In this document: positions 1 to 7,460 of the stretch, in pieces
Layout: each line of letters begins with the position of its first letter
Position numbering within the stretch: the stretch's first letter is position 1
DNA from: Deltaproteobacteria bacterium
GTDB lineage: Bacteria > Myxococcota > Myxococcia > Myxococcales > 40CM-4-68-19
NCBI GenBank assembly: GCA_005879535.1
Contig: VBKI01000047.1
Span: 201,748 to 265,747, forward strand
Direction: 5' to 3'
Length of the DNA stretch: 64,000 nt
Program-made: the position numbers and the translations under genes
The notes under the pieces: generated by a model
What the model was told of the DNA's origin: nothing
Seen by the model: only the letters and a program-made list of their open reading frames with translations
Databases searched by the model: none

Positions 1-484
1 GGCAGGTCGTCGGCAGGGTACCGGCCCGCGAAGCGGACACGTCGCGCAACACTACGGCGAGCGTATCGGGAACCGGATTGTTCGGGACATCCCTCAAAGC
101 CCAGACCGTCTCCTCGGCGTACAGTTCGGAAACCGCAACCGAGGTCACGAGCAGTCCCTGCTGCGTCAGCGAGGTCGTAATCTGTTTCAAGAGGACCTGC
201 AGGGGCGTAGCGAGATTCGCGGTGCCCTGGTCGATGCGGAGCATCACCAGGACCGCGGTGCCGGTGTCGCCGTTCTTCCCCGTTCCCGGAATAGGTCCCG
301 GACCTGCGTCGATACCGCCTCCTCCTCCGCCACCGCCACCGCCTCCGCCACCGCCTCCGCCTCCGCCTCCGCCTTCACCACCTCCACCCCCGCCCCCGCC
401 GTCGGGCACCAAAGGAAGATCGATCTGGTACATGCACGCGCAGGTGCACGCCAGAACCAGCGCTGCCAGGAGGCAGCGGTTCAT
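1..484 (-). CDS. Lipoprotein with poly-glycine linker, partial (runs off the left edge)
   Basis: The ATG overlaps the stop of the upstream FliF/FliG-like gene (ATGA), and the frame stays open to the window edge, so the C-terminus is missing. The protein begins MNRCLLAALVLACTCAC, a hydrophobic signal with Cys residues suited to lipidation. After a short stretch come about 25 residues that are nearly all Gly (about residues 30-54). A globular part follows with hydrophobic strands (TGTAVLVMLRID) that loosely recall a von Willebrand A-type fold. That resemblance is weak, so I assign no function. As the last visible gene of the motor-like operon it is probably an envelope accessory; the glycine tract would act as a flexible tether between lipid anchor and domain. 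Confidence 0.75.
   Translation of the reverse strand, partial: MNRCLLAALVLACTCACMYQIDLPLVPDGGGGGGGGEGGGGGGGGGGGGGGGGGGGGIDAGPGPIPGTGKNGDTGTAVLVMLRIDQGTANLATPLQVLLKQITTSLTQQGLLVTSVAVSELYAEETVWALRDVPNNPVPDTLAVVLRDVSASRAGTLPTTC
316..402. repeat. GGX-type microsatellite encoding the poly-glycine linker
   Basis: On the plus strand this is an irregular run of CCGCCT, CCGCCA and CCGCCC units. On the minus strand it reads as consecutive glycine codons (GGC, GGA, GGT) inside the partial lipoprotein gene. Such a tract can change length by slippage in whole codons, so the linker may vary between strains. It is not a CRISPR array: units are 3-6 bases and there are no spacers. Confidence 0.8.
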
Positions 485-2127
485 GGCGCGGCCACCACGC
501 GCGGACGCCATGAGCGCACGTCGGCGGGCTGCAGCCCGATGCGGTCCGCTTCTTCGCGGAGCTTGCGCAGGATGTCGCGGCGGGCGCCGAGGAACGCCTC
601 TCGCGAGACGCCATTGCGCATCGACAGCTCCTCCTCCACTTCCGCGCGCAACCGCTGCGGGCAGGCCTTGAGCACATGTGTCCGCACGGTCTCGTCTGCG
701 CCGGCGAGATAGGCGACGAGGTTCGCCGGCCCGATGGCCAGCGCCGCCGTGGAGAGCAGATCGAGCGGCGCCGAAGCCAGGGAGGACTCGGTCATCAGGC
801 CCGGCAACGCGCGGCTGTCGCCTTCCCGGCGCAGCTTCTCCAACAAGGCGTCCTGCTCCTCGCGCGAGAGCGAATCCAGCATGTCCGCGAGAGCGCGATC
901 CGCGGCGCTCGGTCCGGCGTGCAGGTCGGCGATCCGTGCACGCAGCTCGTCGGCCGCCGCGAGCGCGTACCCGGCGCTGACCTCCGGCTTTCGTGCCCAG
1001 GTGAGCGCGATCTCCTGCCGCTGCGCGGCGGGAAGCTCCCGCAGCGCAGCGGCCCGCAGGTGCGCCGGCGCGAGCCTGAGCGCGACCTCCTGCGCGCCGG
1101 GCGACAATCCTCGCCAGGCCGCCAGGAATGCCTCGGGGCGCACGCCCTCGAGGAACGCGAACGCGTCCGCTTCGCCGGCTCGCGAAAGCCGCGTGGCGAG
1201 CGTGCGTCCTTCCAGCGCCTGCAAGGTGGTGGCGCGCAGGGCGGGATCCAGCGGCTTTGCGACCTCGGATGCGAGCGCCTTCAGCGCCGGCGCGAGGGCG
1301 CCGTCGCCGCGGAGGTCCTCGAGCAGGAACTCGCCCAGCTCGCGGACCCAGCGCGCGACCAGGGCGTGCTCTCCCTTGCCCAACGCTTCCCGGACCACGG
1401 CGTTGCGGAGCGCTCGATCGTCGACGAGCTGCTTCTCCAGCTTCCGCGCCCGCATGGCGGGGAATGCGTCGTCGCGTTGCGCCTCGGGCGAGGATTCCGG
1501 CGCCCCCTCGAGGAGGGGCAGATCCGCATACGCCGGCTCCGGCGGCCTGCGCGCGGCGAAGTAGAAGAGGCCACCCAGCACCAGCAGCACGCCGCCGAGC
1601 AAGATCGCGATGGCGAGGACGGGCGCCGAGTCGATCAACTTGTCGAGAATGCGCGAGGATGTCGGCGCCGCCGCGGCGAGCTCTGGCTTCTGCTCCGGCT
1701 CGGACGCCTTCTCCGGCGGGGTCTGCGGCTGCGGGTCCACGTAGGGTGGCGGGTTCCGCGGCGGGAAGCTCACCTGCGAGACCTGCACCGTCGCCGGCAC
1801 CCCCGCGGCCGACAGCTTCTGCCCGATCAGCGCGCGCATGCGCGACCGGAAGGCGGAGGGGAGCCGCTGGTCGACGAGGATGTTCGCGCTCACCGAGCGC
1901 AGAACCGGGACCGTCCGCGCGCCCGGGGTGTCGAATCCGGGAGTGCGCTCACCGCCCGCGTCCTCTTCGTCGACGCGCGCGGCGACGGACAGCACCACGC
2001 ATTGCTCCGGACAGAGCGTCCGGAGCAGGTCGGTGGCGTCCGCCCGAGCGCGCTCCTCGGCCTCGTGCTGCAGTGTCGCGCCAGCAAGGGGCGCAGCCGC
2101 GATCGCCGCTGCAATCAGGAGGAACAT
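481..2127 (-). CDS. FliF-like/FliG-like fusion, putative rotor protein of a motor-like system
   Basis: This 548-residue protein has a signal-like N-terminus (residues 1-17). A periplasmic segment at about 73-122 (SVSANILVDQ, then a helix and VQVSQVSFP) resembles the last periplasmic domain of the flagellar MS-ring protein FliF. A Pro-rich stretch, one TM helix (about 168-191) and a long cytoplasmic helical part follow. The last about 100 residues read like the FliG C-terminal domain: LVAYLAGADETVR, QRLRAEVEEEL (491-501), then GARRDILRKLREEA. FliG has QRAADILRDDL at the second site, so the Arg and acidic pair used in torque generation are conserved in kind. It lies 3 bp after the MotB-like gene, with GGAG seven bases before the ATG. 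I infer a one-piece rotor/MS-ring analogue; domain assignments are by eye. Confidence 0.72.
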   Translation of the reverse strand: MFLLIAAAIAAAPLAGATLQHEAEERARADATDLLRTLCPEQCVVLSVAARVDEEDAGGERTPGFDTPGARTVPVLRSVSANILVDQRLPSAFRSRMRALIGQKLSAAGVPATVQVSQVSFPPRNPPPYVDPQPQTPPEKASEPEQKPELAAAAPTSSRILDKLIDSAPVLAIAILLGGVLLVLGGLFYFAARRPPEPAYADLPLLEGAPESSPEAQRDDAFPAMRARKLEKQLVDDRALRNAVVREALGKGEHALVARWVRELGEFLLEDLRGDGALAPALKALASEVAKPLDPALRATTLQALEGRTLATRLSRAGEADAFAFLEGVRPEAFLAAWRGLSPGAQEVALRLAPAHLRAAALRELPAAQRQEIALTWARKPEVSAGYALAAADELRARIADLHAGPSAADRALADMLDSLSREEQDALLEKLRREGDSRALPGLMTESSLASAPLDLLSTAALAIGPANLVAYLAGADETVRTHVLKACPQRLRAEVEEELSMRNGVSREAFLGARRDILRKLREEADRIGLQPADVRSWRPRVVAAP

Positions 2128-2130
2128 GAT

Positions 2131-2763
2131 CTACTCCACCCGGATGAGGACACGCCGGTTCGAGGCCCTGCGCTGCTCCACGTCCTGCTCGGCCGCCGGG
2201 GAGAGCGGCCGCGTGTCGGCGTAAGCGCGCGCGCTCATCCGGTCGCGCGCGACTCCGCTCGTTTGCAGCGCCTGCAGCACGTTGATCGCGCGCTGCGACG
2301 ACAGCTCCCAGTTCGAATGGAACGACGAGGTGTTGATCGGCACGTCGTCGGTGTGGCCCTCGATGGTGACTGGCCGTCCGGGCAGCTCGCGCAAGAGACG
2401 CGCAATCTCGCCGATCGCCGGCTGCGCCTCTTCGCGCAGCCTGGCGCTGCCGGAGTCGAAGAACAGCGCGTCGCGGAACTCGATCCCGAGGCCTTCCGCG
2501 TCGTCGCGGGTTCGCACCTTGTCTTTCAGCTCCGGGGTCCGGGCAATGAGCGCATCGACCTTGTCGCGCAGGTCCTCGAGCGGCGCCTGGTGGGTTCCGG
2601 TGAGCGCCGCGGCAATCCGCTCGAACTGCGCCCGCTTCATCGGAACGGAGGCAATGATGAGGACGAAGAATCCGACCAGGAGGGTGAGCATGTCGGCGTA
2701 GCTGATCAGCCACAGCTCGTCCTGCGCGCTCTCTTCCTGCAGCTCGCGGGTATCGATTGCCAT
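2131..2763 (-). CDS. MotB-like stator protein with OmpA peptidoglycan-binding domain
   Basis: This 210-residue protein has one N-terminal TM helix (about 19-40) containing SYADMLTLLVGFFVLI. The Asp at residue 24 matches the proton-binding Asp of MotB. A linker/plug region is followed by an OmpA-like domain (about 90-210) with FFDSGSARL, IEGHTDDVPI, NWELSSQRA and RRASNRRV, the usual peptidoglycan-binding elements. Length is short for MotB but complete. The MotA-like gene ends 3 bp upstream and the FliF/FliG-like gene starts 3 bp downstream. By family knowledge it anchors the stator to the cell wall and carries ions. OmpA-type TolR or lipoprotein alternatives are less likely because of the Asp-bearing TM and the MotA partner. 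Confidence 0.88.
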   Translation of the reverse strand: MAIDTRELQEESAQDELWLISYADMLTLLVGFFVLIIASVPMKRAQFERIAAALTGTHQAPLEDLRDKVDALIARTPELKDKVRTRDDAEGLGIEFRDALFFDSGSARLREEAQPAIGEIARLLRELPGRPVTIEGHTDDVPINTSSFHSNWELSSQRAINVLQALQTSGVARDRMSARAYADTRPLSPAAEQDVEQRRASNRRVLIRVE

Positions 2764-2766
2764 GCG

Positions 2767-3543
2767 CTACCCGAGGGCCACTTCGACGCGCGGGGCGCTG
2801 CCGGAGCCGTCGTCGCCGAACAGGGCCCGCACGTCAGCCAATGGCTTTCCTTCTCCGACGAGAATCAGCGCGCGCGACAGCAGCCGTGCCTCCTCCAGCG
2901 TGACCACCGCGTGCACGTGCACGAGCCGCGCGAGAGGCTGATACACGCCATTCGCCAGCACCAACCCGTACAAGGTGCAGAGCAGGGCGAGAGCCATCGA
3001 AGGACCGAGATGGTCGAAGTTGCGCAGATCCTTGAGCAGCGTGATCAGCCCCAGGGTGGTACCGACGAGGCCGACCGCAGGGGAGACGCGGGCCAGGGAA
3101 GTCAGCACGTCCTCGCTCCGCTTCATCACCGAAGCAAGTACCGTGCTGGCCGTCGCCGCGGTGCGCTCGATGTCGTCGGGCGAGTATTGCTTGACGACGA
3201 GCGGCGCGAGCTGACGCAAGAGCTCGTGCTGTGCGCCCTCGGCGATGGCCAGCGCCTCCGCCGGCCGGCCACGCCGCACTCCCGCCGCGAACCGTGAGAG
3301 CTCGTCGTGGAGGATGGCCCGGGAGCGGACCGCGGAAAAGCGCATCGCCTTCCAGATCGTGCGCGTGCAGACCGCCATCTCCTCCAGCTTGTGCGAGATG
3401 AGCGAGATGAACAGCGGACCGACGCAGAGCAGGAGGAGCGCGGGACGGTAGATCAGTCCCGAGAAGGCCGCCTCCCGCTGCTCCAGAAGGACCGTGGCGG
3501 CGAGCACCGCGGCAAACCCCAACATTCCGACCGCGACGTGCAT
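2767..3543 (-). CDS. MotA-like stator membrane protein
   Basis: This 258-residue protein has four predicted TM helices: about 3-20, 34-50, 152-171 and 183-201. The third contains SPAVGLVGTTLGLITLL and the fourth LYGLVLANGVYQPLA, closely matching MotA TM3 and TM4, including the conserved Pro of each. A charged cytoplasmic loop of about 100 residues lies between TM2 and TM3, as in MotA. The ATG shares its A with the stop of the upstream TPR lipoprotein gene (TGATG), implying coupled translation. Role inferred: ion-driven stator ring with the MotB-like partner, acting on the FliG-like protein. ExbB/TolQ relatives usually have three helices, so MotA is the better fit. Confidence 0.85.
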   Translation of the reverse strand: MHVAVGMLGFAAVLAATVLLEQREAAFSGLIYRPALLLLCVGPLFISLISHKLEEMAVCTRTIWKAMRFSAVRSRAILHDELSRFAAGVRRGRPAEALAIAEGAQHELLRQLAPLVVKQYSPDDIERTAATASTVLASVMKRSEDVLTSLARVSPAVGLVGTTLGLITLLKDLRNFDHLGPSMALALLCTLYGLVLANGVYQPLARLVHVHAVVTLEEARLLSRALILVGEGKPLADVRALFGDDGSGSAPRVEVALG

Positions 3544-4277
3544 CACTCCTCCTTCAGCGCGCGGAGCGCTTCGGCAACCGTGGTGTCGGACGGATCGATC
3601 TCCAGCGACTTCTTCCAGGCCTCGCGCGCGAGGGCCGCCTTCCCCAGTTTCTGGTAGAGCGATCCCTTCATCGCCAACAGGCGCGCGTCCTTCGGGTATT
3701 GCTGCTCGAGATCGACCACCTCGATCAGCGCCAGCTCGTAGCGGTGGGCGGAATACATCTCGGAGAGCTTGGCGAGAGTCGCCAGATAGCTCCTCGATCG
3801 GCCCTCGGGCGGCGTCTTGCCCGCGAGCATCTCCTGGTCCGCAGCGGTCGGCGTCTCGATTCCCTGGCCGAGCGGAATGCGGACCTCGTAGCCACCGGTG
3901 CTCTCGGGCAGCTCGACTTCCCAGACGCGGCCACGGTCCACCAGCCGCAGCATGTAGCGCTGGGAGGACTGGGTCGGCACGGCAGGGGAAACGAGCTTCT
4001 GCGGCGGCGGCACGGGCTTCGGTGTGGCGGCGCCGGCGACGGTGGTGGGCGCTGCCGCCGCAGGCCGCGGGGCGACCTTCGCCGGGTCGTCGGAGCCGAC
4101 GGCATAGCGATCCACGCCGGTGATCTTCGATCCCTGGGCATTGCCGGCAGACGCTTCGCCGACGGATTGCCCGGTGGCGAGCGGCCGCCGCATCTCCTCC
4201 GGAATCACGAGCCGCTTCATCGGCTCCGAAGCGCAGCCGAGCAGAAGACAGGCGGACGCGGCGAGTCTCAGTTCCAT
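3543..4277 (-). CDS. TPR-containing lipoprotein of the motor-like operon
   Basis: This 244-residue protein starts MELRLAASACLLLGCASEP, a clear lipoprotein signal with lipobox LLGC. A Pro/Ala-rich linker (about 70-100) leads to a beta-rich piece (RYMLRLVDRGRVWEVELPE). The C-terminal third is helical, with TPR-like units such as ARLLAMKGSLYQKLGK and AREAWKKSLEIDPSDTTVAEAL. The ATG lies 8 bases inside the end of the upstream gene. A TPR lipoprotein beside stator genes suggests an assembly or scaffold role in the envelope, comparable in kind to accessory proteins of gliding or flagellar motors. No specific homologue is recognised. Confidence 0.8.
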   Translation of the reverse strand: MELRLAASACLLLGCASEPMKRLVIPEEMRRPLATGQSVGEASAGNAQGSKITGVDRYAVGSDDPAKVAPRPAAAAPTTVAGAATPKPVPPPQKLVSPAVPTQSSQRYMLRLVDRGRVWEVELPESTGGYEVRIPLGQGIETPTAADQEMLAGKTPPEGRSRSYLATLAKLSEMYSAHRYELALIEVVDLEQQYPKDARLLAMKGSLYQKLGKAALAREAWKKSLEIDPSDTTVAEALRALKEE

Positions 4278-5380
4278 AGGAACCCCAATCCCACTTCGGG
4301 GCTGAAGCCGCCGTACTGCTCGGCCGCACTGCCGACCGTGAACGGCACCATGTAGCGGAGCGCCCCGTGCAGCCCGATCCGCGTCCCGACCTGCCAGCGC
4401 ATGGTTGCGCCGAGCAGGGCGGTATTCGCCCCGTTGCCGGTCACGAAGACGCCCCCGTCGACGCCAAACCAGAACTCGGACAGATACACGTTGCCCCGCC
4501 CGGCACGGCCCTGGAACATCATCCCGAGGATGCCCGCTCCGAGGTGGTTGGGACTGAAGAAACCCGCCGCCGTCAGGCCGGCTTCCCATTCCTTGTCGCC
4601 GCCGAATCGCTCCGTCAGGCGGTACCGGCCGATGCCGCCCCAGAATGCGCCGCTCTTCGCGTCGACCATCATCATTCCGAGCTCGATGGCAGCCGTGTAG
4701 CGCGGTCGCTGGTTGAGCTTGTCCTCCAGCTCCTTCAGCCGTTCCTCGCGCGTTTGCGCGCGGTCGGCGCCCCGGTAGAGCATCGCCCGATCCGCATCCA
4801 TGCGGTATCCCTCGGCGAACGCAATCGACGAGTCCTCGGCGCGCACCACCTCCACGTCCATGGAAAGGGACGCGGGCTCCTCGCGCATGGTCAGGGCGAC
4901 GTCGAGGAACGTGCGCGCGCCATACTTCTTCGCGACGTCGCGCGCCTGCTCGCGCGTGGTGACGCCGCGGCTCACCACCCATTCGCCCCCCTCCACGCGG
5001 CTGCGCGTCGCATCGCATTCCGCGCAGCGCACCAGCGCCAGGTTCGCGGCCTTGAACACGGCCGCGGCCAGCCGGGCCTCGAAGATGTGCGCATATTCCG
5101 GGTTCATGTTGGCGGAGACGCGCACGCGATCGAGCAGTACCGGACTGATCTTCGCCGCTCCCAGACGCGCGATGTCGACGGAGAACTCGTCGAGCATCTC
5201 GTCGACGATGTCGTCGGCCCTCACGTCGTGGCCGGGAGTGACCATCGTCCCCTCGACGCGGTTCGGGTGGGCCGCTTCTGCCTTCTTGCGCGCATGGATC
5301 GCCGCCGCCGCGGGCAATTCGCCCTGCGGTTCCTGCGATGGCGCCACCGCCTGCGCGAAGAGAAATGCGAGCGCGATCAT
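4268..5380 (-). CDS. Secreted two-part protein: FlgO/CsgG-like N-part and putative outer-membrane C-part
   Basis: This 370-residue protein has signal MIALAFLFAQAVA. The middle (about 60-200) alternates helices and strands in a pattern seen in FlgO/CsgG/TolB-N-type domains: AAVFKAANLALVRC, AKKYGARTFLDVALTM, and VEVVRAEDSSIAFAEGYRMD. The C-terminal about 150 residues are rich in Gly, aromatic residues and alternating polarity and end in LGFLWN, as in outer-membrane beta-barrels. The ATG overlaps the upstream stop (ATGA). FlgO-type proteins surround sheathed flagellar motors, so this could be a peripheral ring or outer-membrane anchor. That link is inference, and the fold assignment needs profile or structure comparison. 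Confidence 0.6.
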   Translation of the reverse strand: MIALAFLFAQAVAPSQEPQGELPAAAAIHARKKAEAAHPNRVEGTMVTPGHDVRADDIVDEMLDEFSVDIARLGAAKISPVLLDRVRVSANMNPEYAHIFEARLAAAVFKAANLALVRCAECDATRSRVEGGEWVVSRGVTTREQARDVAKKYGARTFLDVALTMREEPASLSMDVEVVRAEDSSIAFAEGYRMDADRAMLYRGADRAQTREERLKELEDKLNQRPRYTAAIELGMMMVDAKSGAFWGGIGRYRLTERFGGDKEWEAGLTAAGFFSPNHLGAGILGMMFQGRAGRGNVYLSEFWFGVDGGVFVTGNGANTALLGATMRWQVGTRIGLHGALRYMVPFTVGSAAEQYGGFSPEVGLGFLWN

Positions 5381-6885
5381 GGTGGACCTCGGGCTTCGAA
5401 CCAGTCGTGGAGAGCTCCATCCGGACCGGGAATGGCAAGCAGCGAGGCCGGCTCCGGGAGATCGAGGAGCACGGCGGGCTCCGGCGGAGGCTCGGGTGTG
5501 CGCACGACGTCGATCCGGCCGAGCGCGAGCCTTTGCTCGCCCTCGTCCGGCGCCGGCTGCAGCGAGGTGACGAGCGCTTCGATCTGCGCCGCATCCCTCG
5601 TGGGCAGCCGCTCGCGCAGCCAGGCGAGCTGCGACTTCAGCGCGTCGCGGTGGGTACCGCCCTCGGCTTCCCTCAGCACGATCGCGTGCGCCAGCTGCAG
5701 CGCGGCCGAGTCGCGCGACTCGCGCTCGGCGACCCGCAGCCGCTGCGTGAAGAGCCGCTCGAGCGCCGCCTGCGTTTCCTTCACCTCTCCGGAGGCCCAG
5801 CCGATCTCGCCGGCGAGCGCCAATCCTTGCGCGCGCCAGCGCGGGTCGCTTGCCGTTTGCAGCTGGAGCGCCGCATCGCGCGCGGTCTGGAGGTTTCCGG
5901 CGGCGAGCGCTCGTTGGGCCAGCTCCGTCCAGGCGGCGTCCCGCCCGGCGACGCCGATGAAGGGCTCGAGCCGCGCCGGATCCGCCGGCTGACGGGCGAG
6001 GGCGGACATCGCCAGCGCGCGGATCGCCTCCTGCCCCTTGCCCTTGCCGGGCAGCGATCGGGCGCGGGCGAGCACCTCCAGCATCTCCTTGTCGCGCCCC
6101 ATGCTTTGCAGCGCGACGGCCCGCGCCCAGAGGATTGCGCGGACCATCTCCGCGCGGGTGGCGTCCGCCGGGAGCTCGATGGATGCGGTGAGGTCGACGA
6201 CTTCCTCGTATCGACGCTGTCGCAAGAGCTCCGCCGATGCCCGCGTCACCACCGCCAATTGCGGCCACTCCGCAACGAGCGGGAGCCAGCCCTCCGGTGG
6301 ATCGAGCTTCGCTTCCAGGCGCAGGAATTGCGTCGCGCGCCGCAAGCTCGGGTGCAGCCGCTGGACCTCGACGGCGGCGGCACCCTCCGTCGACCCCTTG
6401 CGCCAGAGCAGGATTGCGCGCTCGTAGGCAGCCCGCGCGGCGGGCTCGGGAGGCAGCGCCTTGACCAGCTCCGGAGTGAGCAGGGGCAAGGGCCCTGCGC
6501 CCTTGGCGGCCTTCCTGCAGTTCGATGGCACGGGACCGACGCGCAGCACTTCGCCGGGCCAGCGCTCTTCCTCGTCGGGCCAGAGCAGCGCGTTCCGTGC
6601 GTCCGGATTCCAGACCGTCCGCCGGAAGAAGTCGTCACGGAGCACGTCCGACCAGATCGTGTCGGGCGCTCCGCGGCGCGCCTCTTCCACGCGCACCATC
6701 GCGCGGAGCGGGTCCGGCTCGGCGAGCTTGTCCAGCGGATCGCAGCTGACGAGCCGCAGGAGGTCCGCGAAGAGCTCGCGCTGCTCGCCGGTCCGGTTCT
6801 CCTGCAGCTCGCGGTGGAGCGCGCCGAGGTCCCGTTCCCAGAAGGCGTCGAGAAATGGGGTGAGAAGGAGGAGGACCGCGATCAC
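5377..6885 (-). CDS. Membrane-anchored helical-repeat (TPR-like) protein
   Basis: This 502-residue protein starts at a GTG overlapping the upstream stop (GTGA), giving an immediate N-terminal TM helix (MIAVLLLLTPFLDAF). Longer in-frame starts exist but run into the upstream gene. The rest is a chain of Ala/Leu/Arg-rich helical pairs with TPR-like spacing, for example ARAVALQSMGRDKEMLEVLARA and AQRALAAGNLQTARDAAL. It has no enzymatic motif that I can see. In the operon it would be a large periplasmic or cytoplasmic scaffold. The family is not recognised. Confidence 0.7.
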   Translation of the reverse strand: MIAVLLLLTPFLDAFWERDLGALHRELQENRTGEQRELFADLLRLVSCDPLDKLAEPDPLRAMVRVEEARRGAPDTIWSDVLRDDFFRRTVWNPDARNALLWPDEEERWPGEVLRVGPVPSNCRKAAKGAGPLPLLTPELVKALPPEPAARAAYERAILLWRKGSTEGAAAVEVQRLHPSLRRATQFLRLEAKLDPPEGWLPLVAEWPQLAVVTRASAELLRQRRYEEVVDLTASIELPADATRAEMVRAILWARAVALQSMGRDKEMLEVLARARSLPGKGKGQEAIRALAMSALARQPADPARLEPFIGVAGRDAAWTELAQRALAAGNLQTARDAALQLQTASDPRWRAQGLALAGEIGWASGEVKETQAALERLFTQRLRVAERESRDSAALQLAHAIVLREAEGGTHRDALKSQLAWLRERLPTRDAAQIEALVTSLQPAPDEGEQRLALGRIDVVRTPEPPPEPAVLLDLPEPASLLAIPGPDGALHDWFEARGPP

Positions 6886-7460
6886 AGCCAACCTCCGACC
6901 GTGAGTACCGGCAAGAATCCAACCGCGAACACCGACGAGCTGCGATGCTCGAGCGAGCCGACCACGGTCAGATCGAGCTGGCCGTAGAGGCGGTCGCGCA
7001 GGCGCGCGACCAATCCGACGAACCCGCAAGCGGCCGGGGTGAGGGCCCGGTCGGTGAGAAGCGTTCCCAGATCGCCGCCGCCCTGCACGTCGAAGTGCAC
7101 GACGGAGCCGCCCAGGGCGACCTTTCCGTAGGTGAACGAGTGCCGCCAGCCCGCTGCGACCAGCGACACCGGCTTGTGGGCGTCAGGGACGAGCCCGGTA
7201 CTGTTCACGACTTGCGACCCCGAAGACCCGAGCCAGGAGGCGAACAGGGCGGCGCGAATCTCGATGGCGTCGCTCTCCCGCAGATAGTAGGCGCCCGAGA
7301 AGACCGCGCCCGGGCTGTTGTAGTAATCGCCGCGCTCGAGCCAGGTCAGGCCGCCGGAAAGGAAGTAGTGGTGGTCCTTGACGAACAGCCGCGGCTCGAT
7401 GCGGATCTGCTGCGCGAATGCCGCAGGCGCGATCAGCGCTGCAAGGAGAAAGGCTTTCAT
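6882..7460 (-). CDS. Small outer-membrane-type beta-barrel protein
   Basis: This 192-residue protein has signal MKAFLLAALIAPAAFA, then strands rich in aromatic and Gly residues (FLSGGLTWLERGDYY, VSLVAAGWRHSFTYGKVALGGSVVHF) ending VGFLPVLTVGGWL. The composition fits an 8- to 10-strand outer-membrane barrel. The start at 7460 is chosen over longer frames because it gives a perfect signal peptide and overlaps the upstream stop (ATGA). The context suggests an outer-membrane component of the motor-like system. The family is not recognised. Confidence 0.65.
   Translation of the reverse strand: MKAFLLAALIAPAAFAQQIRIEPRLFVKDHHYFLSGGLTWLERGDYYNSPGAVFSGAYYLRESDAIEIRAALFASWLGSSGSQVVNSTGLVPDAHKPVSLVAAGWRHSFTYGKVALGGSVVHFDVQGGGDLGTLLTDRALTPAACGFVGLVARLRDRLYGQLDLTVVGSLEHRSSSVFAVGFLPVLTVGGWL

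Noticed and set aside
316..402. Short tandem units considered as a CRISPR array
   Set aside because: Units are a few bases long with no spacers, and the tract is in frame within a coding sequence.
78..671. Plus-strand frame with a poly-proline run
   Set aside because: The proline run is simply the antisense of the poly-glycine linker of the lipoprotein gene.
676..3297. Long plus-strand open frame of about 870 codons over the motor operon
   Set aside because: It is antisense to the MotA/MotB/FliF-FliG-like genes, its product is Arg/Gly/Gln-rich low complexity, and the minus-strand genes have recognisable domains.
2131..3543. Zorya-type anti-phage system (also uses MotA/MotB-like ZorAB)
   Set aside because: No ZorC, ZorD or ZorE-like helicase or nuclease genes are adjacent, the MotB-like protein is a normal-length OmpA form, and the neighbours are envelope proteins.
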